From: Prevotellaceae bacterium
GTDB taxonomy: Bacteria; Bacteroidota; Bacteroidia; Bacteroidales; UBA932
Direction: 5' to 3'
Assembly (NCBI GenBank): GCA_031259225.1
Contig: JAIRLT010000221.1
Coordinates: 1-10,181 of the forward strand
Length of the DNA stretch: 10,181 nucleotides
The notes below the pieces were generated by a model. It saw only the letters and a list, made by a program, of their open reading frames with translations, was not told the DNA's origin and made no database searches. The position numbers and the translations under genes were made by a program. Position 1 is the stretch's first letter; each line of letters opens with the position of its first letter. Below, one piece after another: positions 1 through 6,652 of this stretch.

Positions 1-90
1 TACGTACAGCCCGGTGGTGACCACGACACGACGCTTCCTTTATATTTGGAAGTATTGTTTGCACGGCTACAGGCGCTGAGCGGTCAATAA
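1..90 (+). CDS. Possible 3' end of a truncated gene, unidentified
   Basis: Frame 1 is open from the first base to a TAA at 88-90, giving 29 residues that begin YVQPGGDHDTTLPL and end LQALSGQ. A glycine-aspartate-histidine turn followed by a probable amphipathic helix (LYLEVLFARLQAL) resembles the end of an alpha/beta hydrolase, where the catalytic histidine precedes the last helix. That is only a resemblance. Frame 2 is also open for 25 codons, so openness alone is weak support. The gene would run in from the left of the window, in the same direction as the helicase. No terminator is seen directly after the stop. Confidence 0.33.
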   Translation, partial: YVQPGGDHDTTLPLYLEVLFARLQALSGQ

Positions 91-222
91 AGTATTTTTC
101 ATATCATCGCCCCCCTCCAAAGACCGCACCCGAACAACCCGCCGGACACCGCAACGGGGAAGCCGTGCAGATGTCGCTGCTTTGAAAATAATGCCCTGCC
201 ACAGGTTGGGGACAAAAATACA

Positions 223-287
223 TAATGTGACTAATTGTTTAATGTGCTAATGTGACTAATTGGGCTGGCGCACCACGCGCGCCAGCC
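223..287. repeat. TAATGTG mini-array followed by GGCTGGCGC hairpin
   Basis: TAATGTG or its variant TAATTGT recurs at 223, 232, 240 and 248, spaced alternately 9 and 8 bp, and ends in TAATTGG. A 9-bp perfect stem follows: GGCTGGCGC at 263-271 pairs with GCGCCAGCC at 279-287 around a 7-nt loop. The same order of units, ending in the same hairpin arm, recurs at 6407-6490, so this is a short member of a dispersed intergenic family. The function is unknown. There is no T-run next to the stem, so it is not a classic terminator. Confidence 0.75.
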
Positions 288-309
288 TGCGTAATTGTAT
301 CAAGCGAAA

Positions 310-460
310 AGCCCCGTTAGGGGCTGTATGTTGGTAGATGCAAGGCGGAATATCCTACACCTCGCGCGGAGCAGAGGCGTTTTGCTATGCACCGGCATTG
401 CTCCGCGCGAAAGGCTGGGGAGCGCGTTTTTCCTACCAACATCCCGCCCCTAACGGGGCG
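310..460. repeat. Nested inverted repeat, about 150 bp, MITE-like or structured
   Basis: The outer arms at 311-336 and 434-459 are reverse complements at 24 of 26 positions. Each arm is itself a small hairpin (AGCCCC-GTTA-GGGGCT at 310-325; CGCCCC-TAAC-GGGGCG at 445-460). Inside lies a perfect 12-bp inverted repeat, TCGCGCGGAGCA at 362-373 against 399-410. The whole could form a cruciform or a long hairpin RNA. No transposase is present and I see no clear target-site duplication. Read on the minus strand, the left small hairpin is followed by only four T, so terminator function is weak. Confidence 0.7.
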
Positions 461-466
461 GACGCT

Positions 467-500
467 CGTCATTGTGAGGGCGAAGCCCGAAGCAACGACG
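467..500. repeat. Small palindromic element with GGGC-GAA-GCCC core
   Basis: The centre is a perfect hairpin, GGGC (478-481), GAA loop, GCCC (485-488). Outside it, CGTC (467-470) and GACG (497-500) also pair. The text, CGTCATTGTGAGGG followed by GAAGC motifs, resembles a short dispersed repeat seen in unrelated bacterial genomes (from memory, not checked). It lies directly outside the larger inverted repeat and about 60 bp before the helicase promoter. Confidence 0.45.
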
Positions 501-562
501 ATGCGACAATTTGAATTACACCTTTTAAACCTATCCCTCATCAAAAATCCAATTTTTTCATG

Positions 563-570
563 TAAATTTG
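563..570 (+). promoter_or_regulatory. Candidate Bacteroidetes -7 element for the helicase
   Basis: TAAATTTG matches the Bacteroidetes -7 pattern TAnnTTTG and lies 21 bp before the chosen helicase start at 592. No TTTG is visible 19 to 21 bp upstream, so the -33 half is missing or degenerate. This would be the promoter for the helicase and, by read-through, gldF and gldG. Confidence 0.4.
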
Positions 571-591
571 TACTCCATTTTTATAAAGACA

Positions 592-2886
592 ATGAATTTT
601 TTAGATGAATTAAGCGAGGTACAGCGCGAAGCGGTGATAAACTATCAACAGCCCTCCCTGATTATTGCCGGCGCCGGATCCGGAAAAACGCGCGTACTGA
701 CCTACCGCATTGCTTATCTCCTGCAACAGGATGTGCGCCCGCAACACGTGCTGGCGCTTACGTTTACCAATAAAGCGGCGCGCGAAATGAAAGAACGTAT
801 CGGCGCACTGGTTGGTGCGGACGTGGCGCGACGGTTGTGGATGGGCACGTTCCACGCTATTTTTGCGCGTATCCTGCGCAGCGAAGCGGAACGGCTGGGC
901 TATCCCCAGTCGTTCACCATCTACGACGCCGGCGACAGCAGGAATTTGGTTAAAGCCTGCATCAAAGAATTGAGCCTTGACGAAAAAATGTATAAACCCG
1001 GCAGCGTTTCCGGGCGTATTTCCGTAGCGAAAAATAATTTGATACGCGCCCGCGAATATGCCGGCAATATGCAAATCACCGCTACCGACGCAGCCAGCCG
1101 TATGCCGCGCATAGGGGATATTTACATGCTGTATGAACGTAAATGCAAACTGGCGGGGGCTATGGATTTCGACGACTTGTTGCTCAACACCAATGTGCTG
1201 TTCCGCGATTTCCCCGAAGCCTTGGCGCATTACAGTTCGTTGTTCCGGTATATTCTGGTGGACGAGTACCAGGATACCAACTATGCGCAGTATTTAATCG
1301 TGAAAAAACTGGCGCAGCCGCACCATAATATTTGCGTGGTGGGCGACGATGCGCAAAGTATTTATGCTTTCCGCGGCGCGCGTATCGAAAATATTTTGAA
1401 TTTCCGGAACGACTATCCCGGCTACCGGGAATACCGGCTCGAAGAGAATTACCGCTCTACGCAAACCATCGTCAATGCGGCGAACAGTTTGATAGAAAAA
1501 AACAGCCGGCAATTGCGCAAAAAGTGTTTCTCGCGCGCCGAAACCGGCGAACCGATAAACGTATTGAGCGCTTTCACCGAGCAGGAAGAAAGTTTTATGG
1601 TGGCTTCGTCGATTTTCGATACGGTCTACCATAAACAGACGTCGTATAACGAAATAGCCATACTTTACCGCACCAATGCGCAATCGCGCCTCTTTGAAGA
1701 AGCCATGCGCAAAAGGAACCTGCCGTATAAAATTTACGGCGGCATGTCTTTTTACCAGCGCGCCGAAGTCAAAGACCTGCTGGCGTACCTGCGTTTGATT
1801 GTTAATCCGAACGACGACGAGGCTTTCCAGCGCGCCGTGCAGGCGCCGTCGCGCGGTATCGGCACAACGAGCCTCGAACACCTGCAAGCCGCTGCCGCTG
1901 CGGAAGGGAAGAGCATGTATGAAACATTCCTTTCCCTGCCGCCCGCAACTATCGGGTTGCGCACCCAGATATCACAAAAATTGCAGGCTTTTTGCGCCTT
2001 GATTGCCGAATTGTCGTCATTGCAGTTCGCGGTTGATGCACACGAACTGGCTACGGAAGTCGCCAGGCGGTCGGGCTACATCGCCGAACTCAAAGAAACG
2101 AACAGCATGGAAAACATCACACGGTTGGAATATGTGGAAGAACTCTTGAACAGCATCAAAGGATTTTGCGATAACCCCGACAACGCCAGCCCCGACGAGG
2201 AAAACCGCTTGATAACCGTCCGGCAGTACCTCGAAAACGTGTCTTTACTTACCGATATGGACAACGAAAAGGAAGAAGACCGCAATAAAATAACGCTGAT
2301 GACGGTGCACTCGGCAAAAGGGCTGGAGTTTTCCTACGTTTATATTACCGGCATGGAAGAAGCGCTCTTCCCCAGCGGGCTTTCCGTAGATTCCATCGAA
2401 GCGCTGGAAGAAGAACGCCGGTTATTTTATGTGGCGCTCACACGTGCCAAGCGGCGCGTTACTATTTCCTTTTCGAAGACGCGTTACCGCTGGGGCGAAA
2501 CGGTTTCGAACCGTCCCAGCCGTTTCCTGCGGGAAATTGACGAAAGCTATTTCAATGAACCGGTATTCGGGGAAACAGCCACAGGCAGGCTCCCGGATGA
2601 AAAAGGCGCATTTACCCGGATACCCGGACGCAAAACTCCGGTACGTACCGTCCTGAAACCCGTTCATGCCGCTGCCCTGCGCGGGACAGCGGGCGCTACC
2701 CCCGGCGACCCGCTGGGGCTGGCTGCCGGCATGCTCATAGAACACGACCGCTTCGGCAAAGGCAAGGTAGCAGCCGTTGAAGGCGTCATGCCCGGCGCCA
2801 AAGCCATTGTCGATTTTGACGGCTACGGGCGCAAAACATTATTATTACAATATGCCAGGATTAAAATCATCAAACCGTCCAAATAA
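592..2886 (+). CDS. pcrA: ATP-dependent 3'-5' DNA helicase, UvrD/PcrA/Rep family (SF1A)
   Basis: A 764-residue superfamily 1A helicase that by family unwinds DNA from a 3' tail using ATP, in nucleotide excision repair, replication restart and removal of RecA filaments. All core motifs are visible: Q motif with Q11, Walker A AGAGSGKT at 26-33, Walker B VDEYQD with D224/E225, motif III GDDAQSIYAFRG around 251-262, motif IV ENYRST near 285-290, motif V TVHSAKGLE at 571-579, and motif VI ERRLFYVALTRAK at 608-620. The C-terminus (about 715-760, MLIEHDRFGKGKV then IVDFDGYGRKTLL) fits the small Tudor-like domain of PcrA that contacts RNA polymerase. Length is normal. I chose ATG 592 (MNFLDELSEVQ) over an in-frame TTG at 568, because family proteins begin just before the Q motif and 568 overlaps the promoter element. 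It is followed 27 bp later by gldF in the same direction. PcrA versus UvrD cannot be separated by eye. Confidence 0.95.
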   Translation: MNFLDELSEVQREAVINYQQPSLIIAGAGSGKTRVLTYRIAYLLQQDVRPQHVLALTFTNKAAREMKERIGALVGADVARRLWMGTFHAIFARILRSEAERLGYPQSFTIYDAGDSRNLVKACIKELSLDEKMYKPGSVSGRISVAKNNLIRAREYAGNMQITATDAASRMPRIGDIYMLYERKCKLAGAMDFDDLLLNTNVLFRDFPEALAHYSSLFRYILVDEYQDTNYAQYLIVKKLAQPHHNICVVGDDAQSIYAFRGARIENILNFRNDYPGYREYRLEENYRSTQTIVNAANSLIEKNSRQLRKKCFSRAETGEPINVLSAFTEQEESFMVASSIFDTVYHKQTSYNEIAILYRTNAQSRLFEEAMRKRNLPYKIYGGMSFYQRAEVKDLLAYLRLIVNPNDDEAFQRAVQAPSRGIGTTSLEHLQAAAAAEGKSMYETFLSLPPATIGLRTQISQKLQAFCALIAELSSLQFAVDAHELATEVARRSGYIAELKETNSMENITRLEYVEELLNSIKGFCDNPDNASPDEENRLITVRQYLENVSLLTDMDNEKEEDRNKITLMTVHSAKGLEFSYVYITGMEEALFPSGLSVDSIEALEEERRLFYVALTRAKRRVTISFSKTRYRWGETVSNRPSRFLREIDESYFNEPVFGETATGRLPDEKGAFTRIPGRKTPVRTVLKPVHAAALRGTAGATPGDPLGLAAGMLIEHDRFGKGKVAAVEGVMPGAKAIVDFDGYGRKTLLLQYARIKIIKPSK

Positions 2887-2901
2887 CCCGGCGTCACCTG
2901 T

Positions 2902-2906
2902 GGAGG
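2902..2906 (+). promoter_or_regulatory. Shine-Dalgarno GGAGG for gldF
   Basis: GGAGG sits 7 bp before the ATG at 2914. It is worth noting because Bacteroidetes genes often lack a Shine-Dalgarno sequence; the helicase, yebC and aminotransferase starts here show none. It fixes the gldF start. Confidence 0.75.
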
Positions 2907-2913
2907 AAAAATT

Positions 2914-3639
2914 ATGTCCCGTATCTTTCTAAAAGAATTAAACGCTTTCTTCTCGTCGCTTACCGGCTACCTCGCGATAGGCGTTTTTTTAGCCGTCAAT
3001 GCCTGGTTCCTGTGGATTGGCGCGGGCGGGATGAATATCCTCGACGGCGGTTTCGCTACGCTTGGCGGATTGTTCGAGCTGGCGCCATGGCTGTTTTTAT
3101 TCCTCCTGCCCGCTGTTACCATGCGCACGGTGGCGGATGAAAAAAAAGCGGGTACGATTGAATTGCTCCTTTCGCAACCGGTTACCGAACGGCAATTGAT
3201 TTTAGGAAAATATTTCGCCGCTACGGTGGTAGCGTGGCTGGCGCTGCTACCTACCCTTATTTATTACATCAGCATATACCTGCTGGGAAACCCGGTGGGC
3301 AATATTGACGCCGGCGGCACTTGGGGCTCTTACATTGGCTTGCTCCTGCTGGCAGCCGGCTATGCGGCTATCGGGGTATTTGCCTCGTCGCTTACCGGCA
3401 ACCAAATTATTTCGTTCATTGTGGCGGCTGCCGGCTGCTTTTTCTTTTACATGGGATTTGACGGGCTGGCGGCGCTGTTCCCGCAGGCTGCCGAACAGTT
3501 GCTGCTGTTCGGTATCAACGGGCATTACCAGTCGCTCAGCCGCGGCGTGATTGACCTGCGCGATATACTCTATTTCGCAAGCCTGATTGTACTTTTCACG
3601 GAAGCGGCGCGGCTAAAACTGGAGGCGCGGAAATGGTAA
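2914..3639 (+). CDS. gldF: ABC transporter permease, GldF-like
   Basis: A 241-residue inner-membrane permease of the ABC-2 type, matching GldF, which in Flavobacterium works with GldG and the ATPase GldA and is needed for gliding. The sequence shows six hydrophobic segments at about 17-37, 53-70, 101-124, 139-160, 165-188 and 217-232. A conserved cytoplasmic stretch at 71-100 (RTVADEKKAGTIELLLSQPV) is typical of this permease family and precedes the third helix. Length is the usual 240 or so. The start is supported by GGAGG at 2902. Its stop overlaps the start of gldG by 7 bp, and GGAGG inside its own 3' end (3621-3625) serves gldG, so the two are probably translationally coupled. No gldA-like ATPase lies in the window, so it must be encoded elsewhere. 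In a Bacteroidales cell the substrate is unknown; gliding should not be assumed. Confidence 0.88.
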   Translation: MSRIFLKELNAFFSSLTGYLAIGVFLAVNAWFLWIGAGGMNILDGGFATLGGLFELAPWLFLFLLPAVTMRTVADEKKAGTIELLLSQPVTERQLILGKYFAATVVAWLALLPTLIYYISIYLLGNPVGNIDAGGTWGSYIGLLLLAAGYAAIGVFASSLTGNQIISFIVAAAGCFFFYMGFDGLAALFPQAAEQLLLFGINGHYQSLSRGVIDLRDILYFASLIVLFTEAARLKLEARKW

Positions 3640-5363
3640 ACATCCTTACAACAAAAAGAACTCGCGCGATAGCTAAATTCTTTGGCATGGTCGCGCTGTT
3701 GATCGCGCTCAACAGCCTGTCGCAGCCTTTCCTCTTCCGTATCGACCTTACCGGCGACCGCCGCTATACCCTGTCGGACGCCTCGAAACACGTGATGCGG
3801 CAATTGGATAATACGGTTCAGGTATATGTTTTCCTCGACGGCAACCTGTCGCTGCCATTGAAAAAACTGCGCGCCACCATTAAGGAAACGCTCGAAGAAT
3901 TGAAAGTACATGCCGGTATGCGCCTGCGTTACGAATTTGTGGACGCGGTGGCGGAAACCAGCCCCAGCGAACTGCCGCAGCTATATGCCTCCCTACAGGC
4001 GCGCGGACTGGCGCCGGTGACGGAAGAAGAACGGACTCCCGGCGGCGGGCGGCTGGAACGCACCGTATTCCCCGGCGCACTGGTGGTATATACCCAAACC
4101 CTTGATACCACTGCCCGCACGCGCGAAATAGCAGTGAATTTTTTGCAGGATAATTCCGGCGCCAACGCCGACGAAAGTTTATTGATGGCGCAACAAAACG
4201 TGGAACCCGCCCTGACCGGCGCCATTGCACGCATTACGCGGAAAGACCTGCCGCATATCGCCTTTGTGGAAGGGCACGGCGAACTGGACGAATACGAAAC
4301 CGGCGATATCTGCCGGGAATTATCGCCCTTTGCACGCCTCGACCGGCTGGAAATTAACGGGGACATCCATGCGCTTGACCCCTACGCTGCCGTCGTGATA
4401 GCAAGACCTGCCAAACCATGGAGCGACGCCGACAAGCTCGCGTTAGACCAGTACATCATGCGCGGCGGACGCGTAGCTTGGTTCCTCGACGCCGTGGAGG
4501 TGCACCACGACAGCCTCGCGAACGGTCTTAACACCCTCGCGTTTGCCTGTACGCACGGACTGGACGACCAGTTATTCCGTTACGGCGTCCGTATCAACCC
4601 CACGATTATCCAAGACCTGCAATGCGCCATGCTGCCTGTAAACATTGCCCCTCCCGGGCAAACCGCCGACTTCAAACCGGCGCCCTGGACCTATTACCCC
4701 CTGCTGGTACCGCCGCCGGACAATATCCTTACGCGCGGCTTGAACCTGATACTCTCAAAGTATCCAAGCGCCATTGACACGGTCGGGAAGAACCCGGCGG
4801 TAACAAAAAAGAATATACTGTACTCTTCGGAATACAGCCGCACGCAAGCTGTCCCGGCGCTGGTGAGCCTTTCGCAGACGGCGCAACGCCCCGACCCGGC
4901 GGCTTTCGCCCAACCGTTTTTACCTGTGGCGGTCATGCTCGAAGGAACCTTCACTTCGGCGTTCCTGAACCGCCCGCTGCAACACTACCGCCTCCGGCAG
5001 CCCTTTACGTTCAGGGAAACCGGCGCGCCGGCGAAAATGATTGTCGTCGCCGACGGCGACATTATCCGCAACGACGTCGTACGCCGCGCCGACGGCACAC
5101 GTATTTTCCCCCTGGGCTTCGACCGCTACATGAATGTACAGTTCGGCAACCGCAATTTTGTAAAGAATTGCATGTACTACCTGCTTGACGACGAAAACAC
5201 CCTGCAAATCCGCCCCCGCGAATGGACGATGCGCCTCCTCGACAGGGCGAAAACCTTCCCGCAACGTTCGCTGTGGATAGCCGTAAACACTATCGCGCCG
5301 CTACTGCTCATCCTGTTCGCCGGCGCAATATTTGCCGGATGGCGGAAACGGGCATACCTGTAA
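3633..5363 (+). CDS. gldG: Gliding-motility-associated ABC transporter substrate-binding protein GldG
   Basis: A 576-residue membrane-anchored partner of GldF. There is one N-terminal hydrophobic segment at about 14-35, a large extracytoplasmic region, and a C-terminal transmembrane helix at about 548-569 followed by a basic tail (GWRKRAYL). Family hallmarks are the FRIDLTGDRRYTLSDASK stretch just after the first helix (about 35-52) and the VEGHGELDEYE motif in the middle, followed by a DUF4350/ABC-auxiliary-like domain that includes the segment VVIARPAKPWSDADKLALDQYI. Length fits GldG proteins, about 560 residues. The start overlaps the gldF stop (ATGGTAA), with GGAGG 7 bp upstream. The pair probably forms the membrane part of an ABC exporter whose cargo is unknown. 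No transcription terminator is seen after the stop; repeats begin about 75 bp downstream. Confidence 0.88.
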   Translation: MVNILTTKRTRAIAKFFGMVALLIALNSLSQPFLFRIDLTGDRRYTLSDASKHVMRQLDNTVQVYVFLDGNLSLPLKKLRATIKETLEELKVHAGMRLRYEFVDAVAETSPSELPQLYASLQARGLAPVTEEERTPGGGRLERTVFPGALVVYTQTLDTTARTREIAVNFLQDNSGANADESLLMAQQNVEPALTGAIARITRKDLPHIAFVEGHGELDEYETGDICRELSPFARLDRLEINGDIHALDPYAAVVIARPAKPWSDADKLALDQYIMRGGRVAWFLDAVEVHHDSLANGLNTLAFACTHGLDDQLFRYGVRINPTIIQDLQCAMLPVNIAPPGQTADFKPAPWTYYPLLVPPPDNILTRGLNLILSKYPSAIDTVGKNPAVTKKNILYSSEYSRTQAVPALVSLSQTAQRPDPAAFAQPFLPVAVMLEGTFTSAFLNRPLQHYRLRQPFTFRETGAPAKMIVVADGDIIRNDVVRRADGTRIFPLGFDRYMNVQFGNRNFVKNCMYYLLDDENTLQIRPREWTMRLLDRAKTFPQRSLWIAVNTIAPLLLILFAGAIFAGWRKRAYL

Positions 5364-5423
5364 TTACCGGACGACCCCCGCACCATTTATCCCATTAGTA
5401 TATCATCATTCAAAAATATTCCG

Positions 5424-5431
5424 TACCTTTG
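5424..5431 (+). promoter_or_regulatory. Candidate -7 element for the DUF6261-like gene
   Basis: TACCTTTG matches TAnnTTTG. No good TTTG lies 19 to 21 bp upstream, so this is a half-match. If used, transcription would begin near 5438, just before the 42-bp repeats, placing the whole repeat array in a 5' leader of roughly 220 nt. Confidence 0.4.
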
Positions 5432-5439
5432 CAACGGCT

Positions 5440-5607
5440 ACTGGTAATGAAAGAATAAATATTTTTATATTTCCAGTAACTGCTGGATATAATAAAATAA
5501 ATATTTTTATATTTCCAGTAATTACTGAATATGATAAAATAAATATTTTATCATTTCCAGTAATTACTGAATGTAACAAAATATTTATTCTATCATTTCC
5601 AGTAACT
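5440..5607 (+). repeat. Four tandem 42-bp repeats upstream of the DUF6261-like gene
   Basis: Units start at 5440, 5482, 5524 and 5566 and have exactly the same length. Each ends TTTCCAGTAA followed by CT or TT; the TTTCC motif recurs at 5470, 5512, 5554 and 5596. At the unit junctions near 5558-5569 a 12-bp perfect palindrome forms, CAGTAATTACTG. Inside unit 3, GATAAAAT (5533-5540) pairs with ATTTTATC (5545-5552). Because 42 is divisible by three, the frame of the downstream gene stays open across the array and would read a 14-residue repeat (INIFIFPV core). Most differences between units change the residue, which argues against selection for that peptide, so I regard the array as non-coding leader. 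Confidence 0.85.
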
Positions 5608-5655
5608 GCGGCAAGCCGGATAATGATTTTAAAACCGTTTATACCCCCTATATGT

Positions 5656-6384
5656 ATGAAAATAATTACCCGTTTTTCTTATGAGAACTTGCGCAACGAA
5701 GCGCATGTCGAGTTCCACACCTCCTTTAACAGCAAGGTGGAACAGTTTACGCCCGAAGCGTTGGGTATCGCCGCACGTTACGCCATCTATAAACCGTTAT
5801 TCGATGAGGAGGTGCAAGCGCTTGACCAAATCCGCAAAAGCGCCCGGACATATGAGATTATTAAAGCCGAACGGGAACGCGACCGCTTGTTCCGCGGGTT
5901 GCGTAACATTGGCAAGTCCAGCCTGCTCCATTTCGACGACGCCAAACGCGATGCGGCACGGAAAATCAAAATTATCCTGGATTATTATGGCAACATCACC
6001 TATAAATCCTATGACGAGAAAAGCGCCGCCCTGGAAGATTTGCACCGGGAACTGCTGAAACCGGAAAACTTTGTGCCGGTCACCATCCTGGGCTTGGACG
6101 AATGGCTGGCGCAACTGGCGCAGGCAAATGATTGTTTCAAGGCGTTAATGGTAGCGCGCTACGAAGAAACAGCACGCCGCCCGAACCTGCAAATGGCAGC
6201 TATCCGTAAAGAGGTAGATAAAAATTTCCGCGCTATACTCAACCTGCTGGAAGCATTGGTACAGGTGCAAGGTCCCGGTACCAACAAGGAGTTTCTGGCA
6301 GCCCTGAACGCTATTATGAAGCGTTATAAAGATATTATCGCGCAAGCAAGCGGCAGACGGCGTGTAATTACTGAATGTGACTAA
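5656..6384 (+). CDS. DUF6261 family protein, function unknown
   Basis: A 242-residue soluble protein, probably all alpha-helical, with no signal peptide or membrane segment. It begins MKIITRFSYENLRNEAHVEF and continues with ALGIAARYAIYKPLFDEEVQALD and IRKSARTYEI. This matches my memory of DUF6261, a family confined to Bacteroidetes and often present in several copies per genome; no activity is known to me. The frame is open back to 5332 and contains an ATG at 5623, but homology-like sequence starts at 5656 and the upstream part is tandem repeat, so I chose 5656. The C-terminal VITECD and the stop come from repeat sequence: bases 6364-6381 match 5560-5577 at 17 of 18 positions, and the TAA at 6382 is the first unit of the following TAATGTG array. 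The natural end of the protein may therefore have been altered. Charged residues (RERDR, KRDAARK) are frequent, which could suit nucleic acid or protein binding, but this is speculation. Confidence 0.75.
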   Translation: MKIITRFSYENLRNEAHVEFHTSFNSKVEQFTPEALGIAARYAIYKPLFDEEVQALDQIRKSARTYEIIKAERERDRLFRGLRNIGKSSLLHFDDAKRDAARKIKIILDYYGNITYKSYDEKSAALEDLHRELLKPENFVPVTILGLDEWLAQLAQANDCFKALMVARYEETARRPNLQMAAIRKEVDKNFRAILNLLEALVQVQGPGTNKEFLAALNAIMKRYKDIIAQASGRRRVITECD

Positions 6385-6468
6385 TGTGCTAATGTGATTA
6401 ATGTGCTAATGTGATTAATTGTTTAATGTGACTAATGTGCTAATGTGACTAATGTGCTAATGTGACTA
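6376..6468. repeat. TAATGTG tandem array with alternating 8/9-bp spacing
   Basis: TAATGTG starts at 6382, 6390, 6399, 6407, 6424, 6433, 6441, 6450 and 6458, with a TAATTGT variant at 6416 and a closing TAATTGG at 6467. Copies are joined alternately by C and by AC or AT, giving a 17-bp higher-order unit. Because 17 is not a multiple of three, the array holds stop codons in all three frames on both strands within a few units. The gene before it terminates in its first unit. The final units and the following hairpin repeat the order seen at 223-271. Confidence 0.85.
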
Positions 6469-6621
6469 ATTGGCTGGCGCGGCAGCCAATCAGAAATTAG
6501 AAATCAGAAATTAGAAATTGGCTGGTGCGTCAGCCAATCAGAAATTAGAAATTGGCTGGCGCGGCAGCCAATCAGAAATTAGAAATCAGAAATTAGAAAT
6601 TGGCTGGCGCAGGCAGCCAAT
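6469..6621. repeat. Four phased hairpins with 14-bp-periodic spacers
   Basis: ATTGGCTG pairs with CAGCCAAT four times: 6469-6490, 6517-6538, 6551-6572 and 6599-6621, each with a 6 or 7 nt loop such as GCGCGG. Start-to-start distances are 48, 34 and 48 bp. The spacers are one or two copies of a 14-bp unit (CAGAAATTAGAAAT, the last copy cut short), so their lengths are 26, 12 and 26. The stems are identical, while the loops vary (GCGCGG, GTGCGT, GCGCAGG). This is not a CRISPR: the spacers are themselves repeats and the repeat is a short palindrome. Confidence 0.85.
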
Positions 6622-6624
6622 TAG

Positions 6625-6652
6625 AAAAAAGCCCCCTGACCCCCAAAGGGGG
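6625..6652 (-). terminator. C5/G5 hairpin, possible minus-strand terminator
   Basis: CCCCC (6640-6644), AAA, GGGGG (6648-6652) form a perfect stem. A second CCCCC at 6632-6636 can compete for the G-run. Read on the minus strand the structure is followed by a T-run (A-run at 6625-6630 on the plus strand). It would end minus-strand transcripts entering from the unassigned block at 6.7-7.1 kb. It may instead be one of the C-run/G-run repeats common in these intergenic regions; a related text, CCCTAAGGGGG, occurs near 10118. Confidence 0.4.

Larger units (their letters stand above)
91..567. other. Gene-free intergenic region rich in palindromes
   Basis: No credible coding region is seen between the possible gene end at 90 and the helicase promoter. 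Bases 91-222 show nothing I recognise. The rest is made of the repeat elements listed separately: a TAATGTG array with a hairpin, a nested inverted repeat, and a small palindrome at 467-500. The short open frames over 317-608 on both strands fall inside the inverted repeat and resemble no protein family. Confidence 0.6.

Noticed and set aside
568..591. TTG start for the helicase eight codons upstream of the ATG
   Set aside because: It lies on the TAAATTTG promoter element, and family proteins begin just before the Q motif, which fits the ATG at 592.
317..608. Two short open frames on opposite strands
   Set aside because: They fall within the nested inverted repeat, have arginine/cysteine-rich composition typical of chance frames in GC-rich palindromes, and resemble no family.
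610..1887. Long antisense frames opposite the helicase
   Set aside because: They are shadows of a gene with all helicase motifs intact; their products have no recognisable domain.
5332..5655. N-terminal extension of the DUF6261-like gene by 108 codons, starting inside gldG
   Set aside because: It would overlap gldG and consist largely of the 14-residue repeat, whose units differ mostly by residue-changing substitutions. A candidate promoter also lies inside it at 5424, and family-like sequence begins at 5656.
6469..6621. CRISPR array
   Set aside because: Repeats are short palindromes of about 22 bp, spacers are copies of a 14-bp unit rather than unique sequence, and no cas gene is present.
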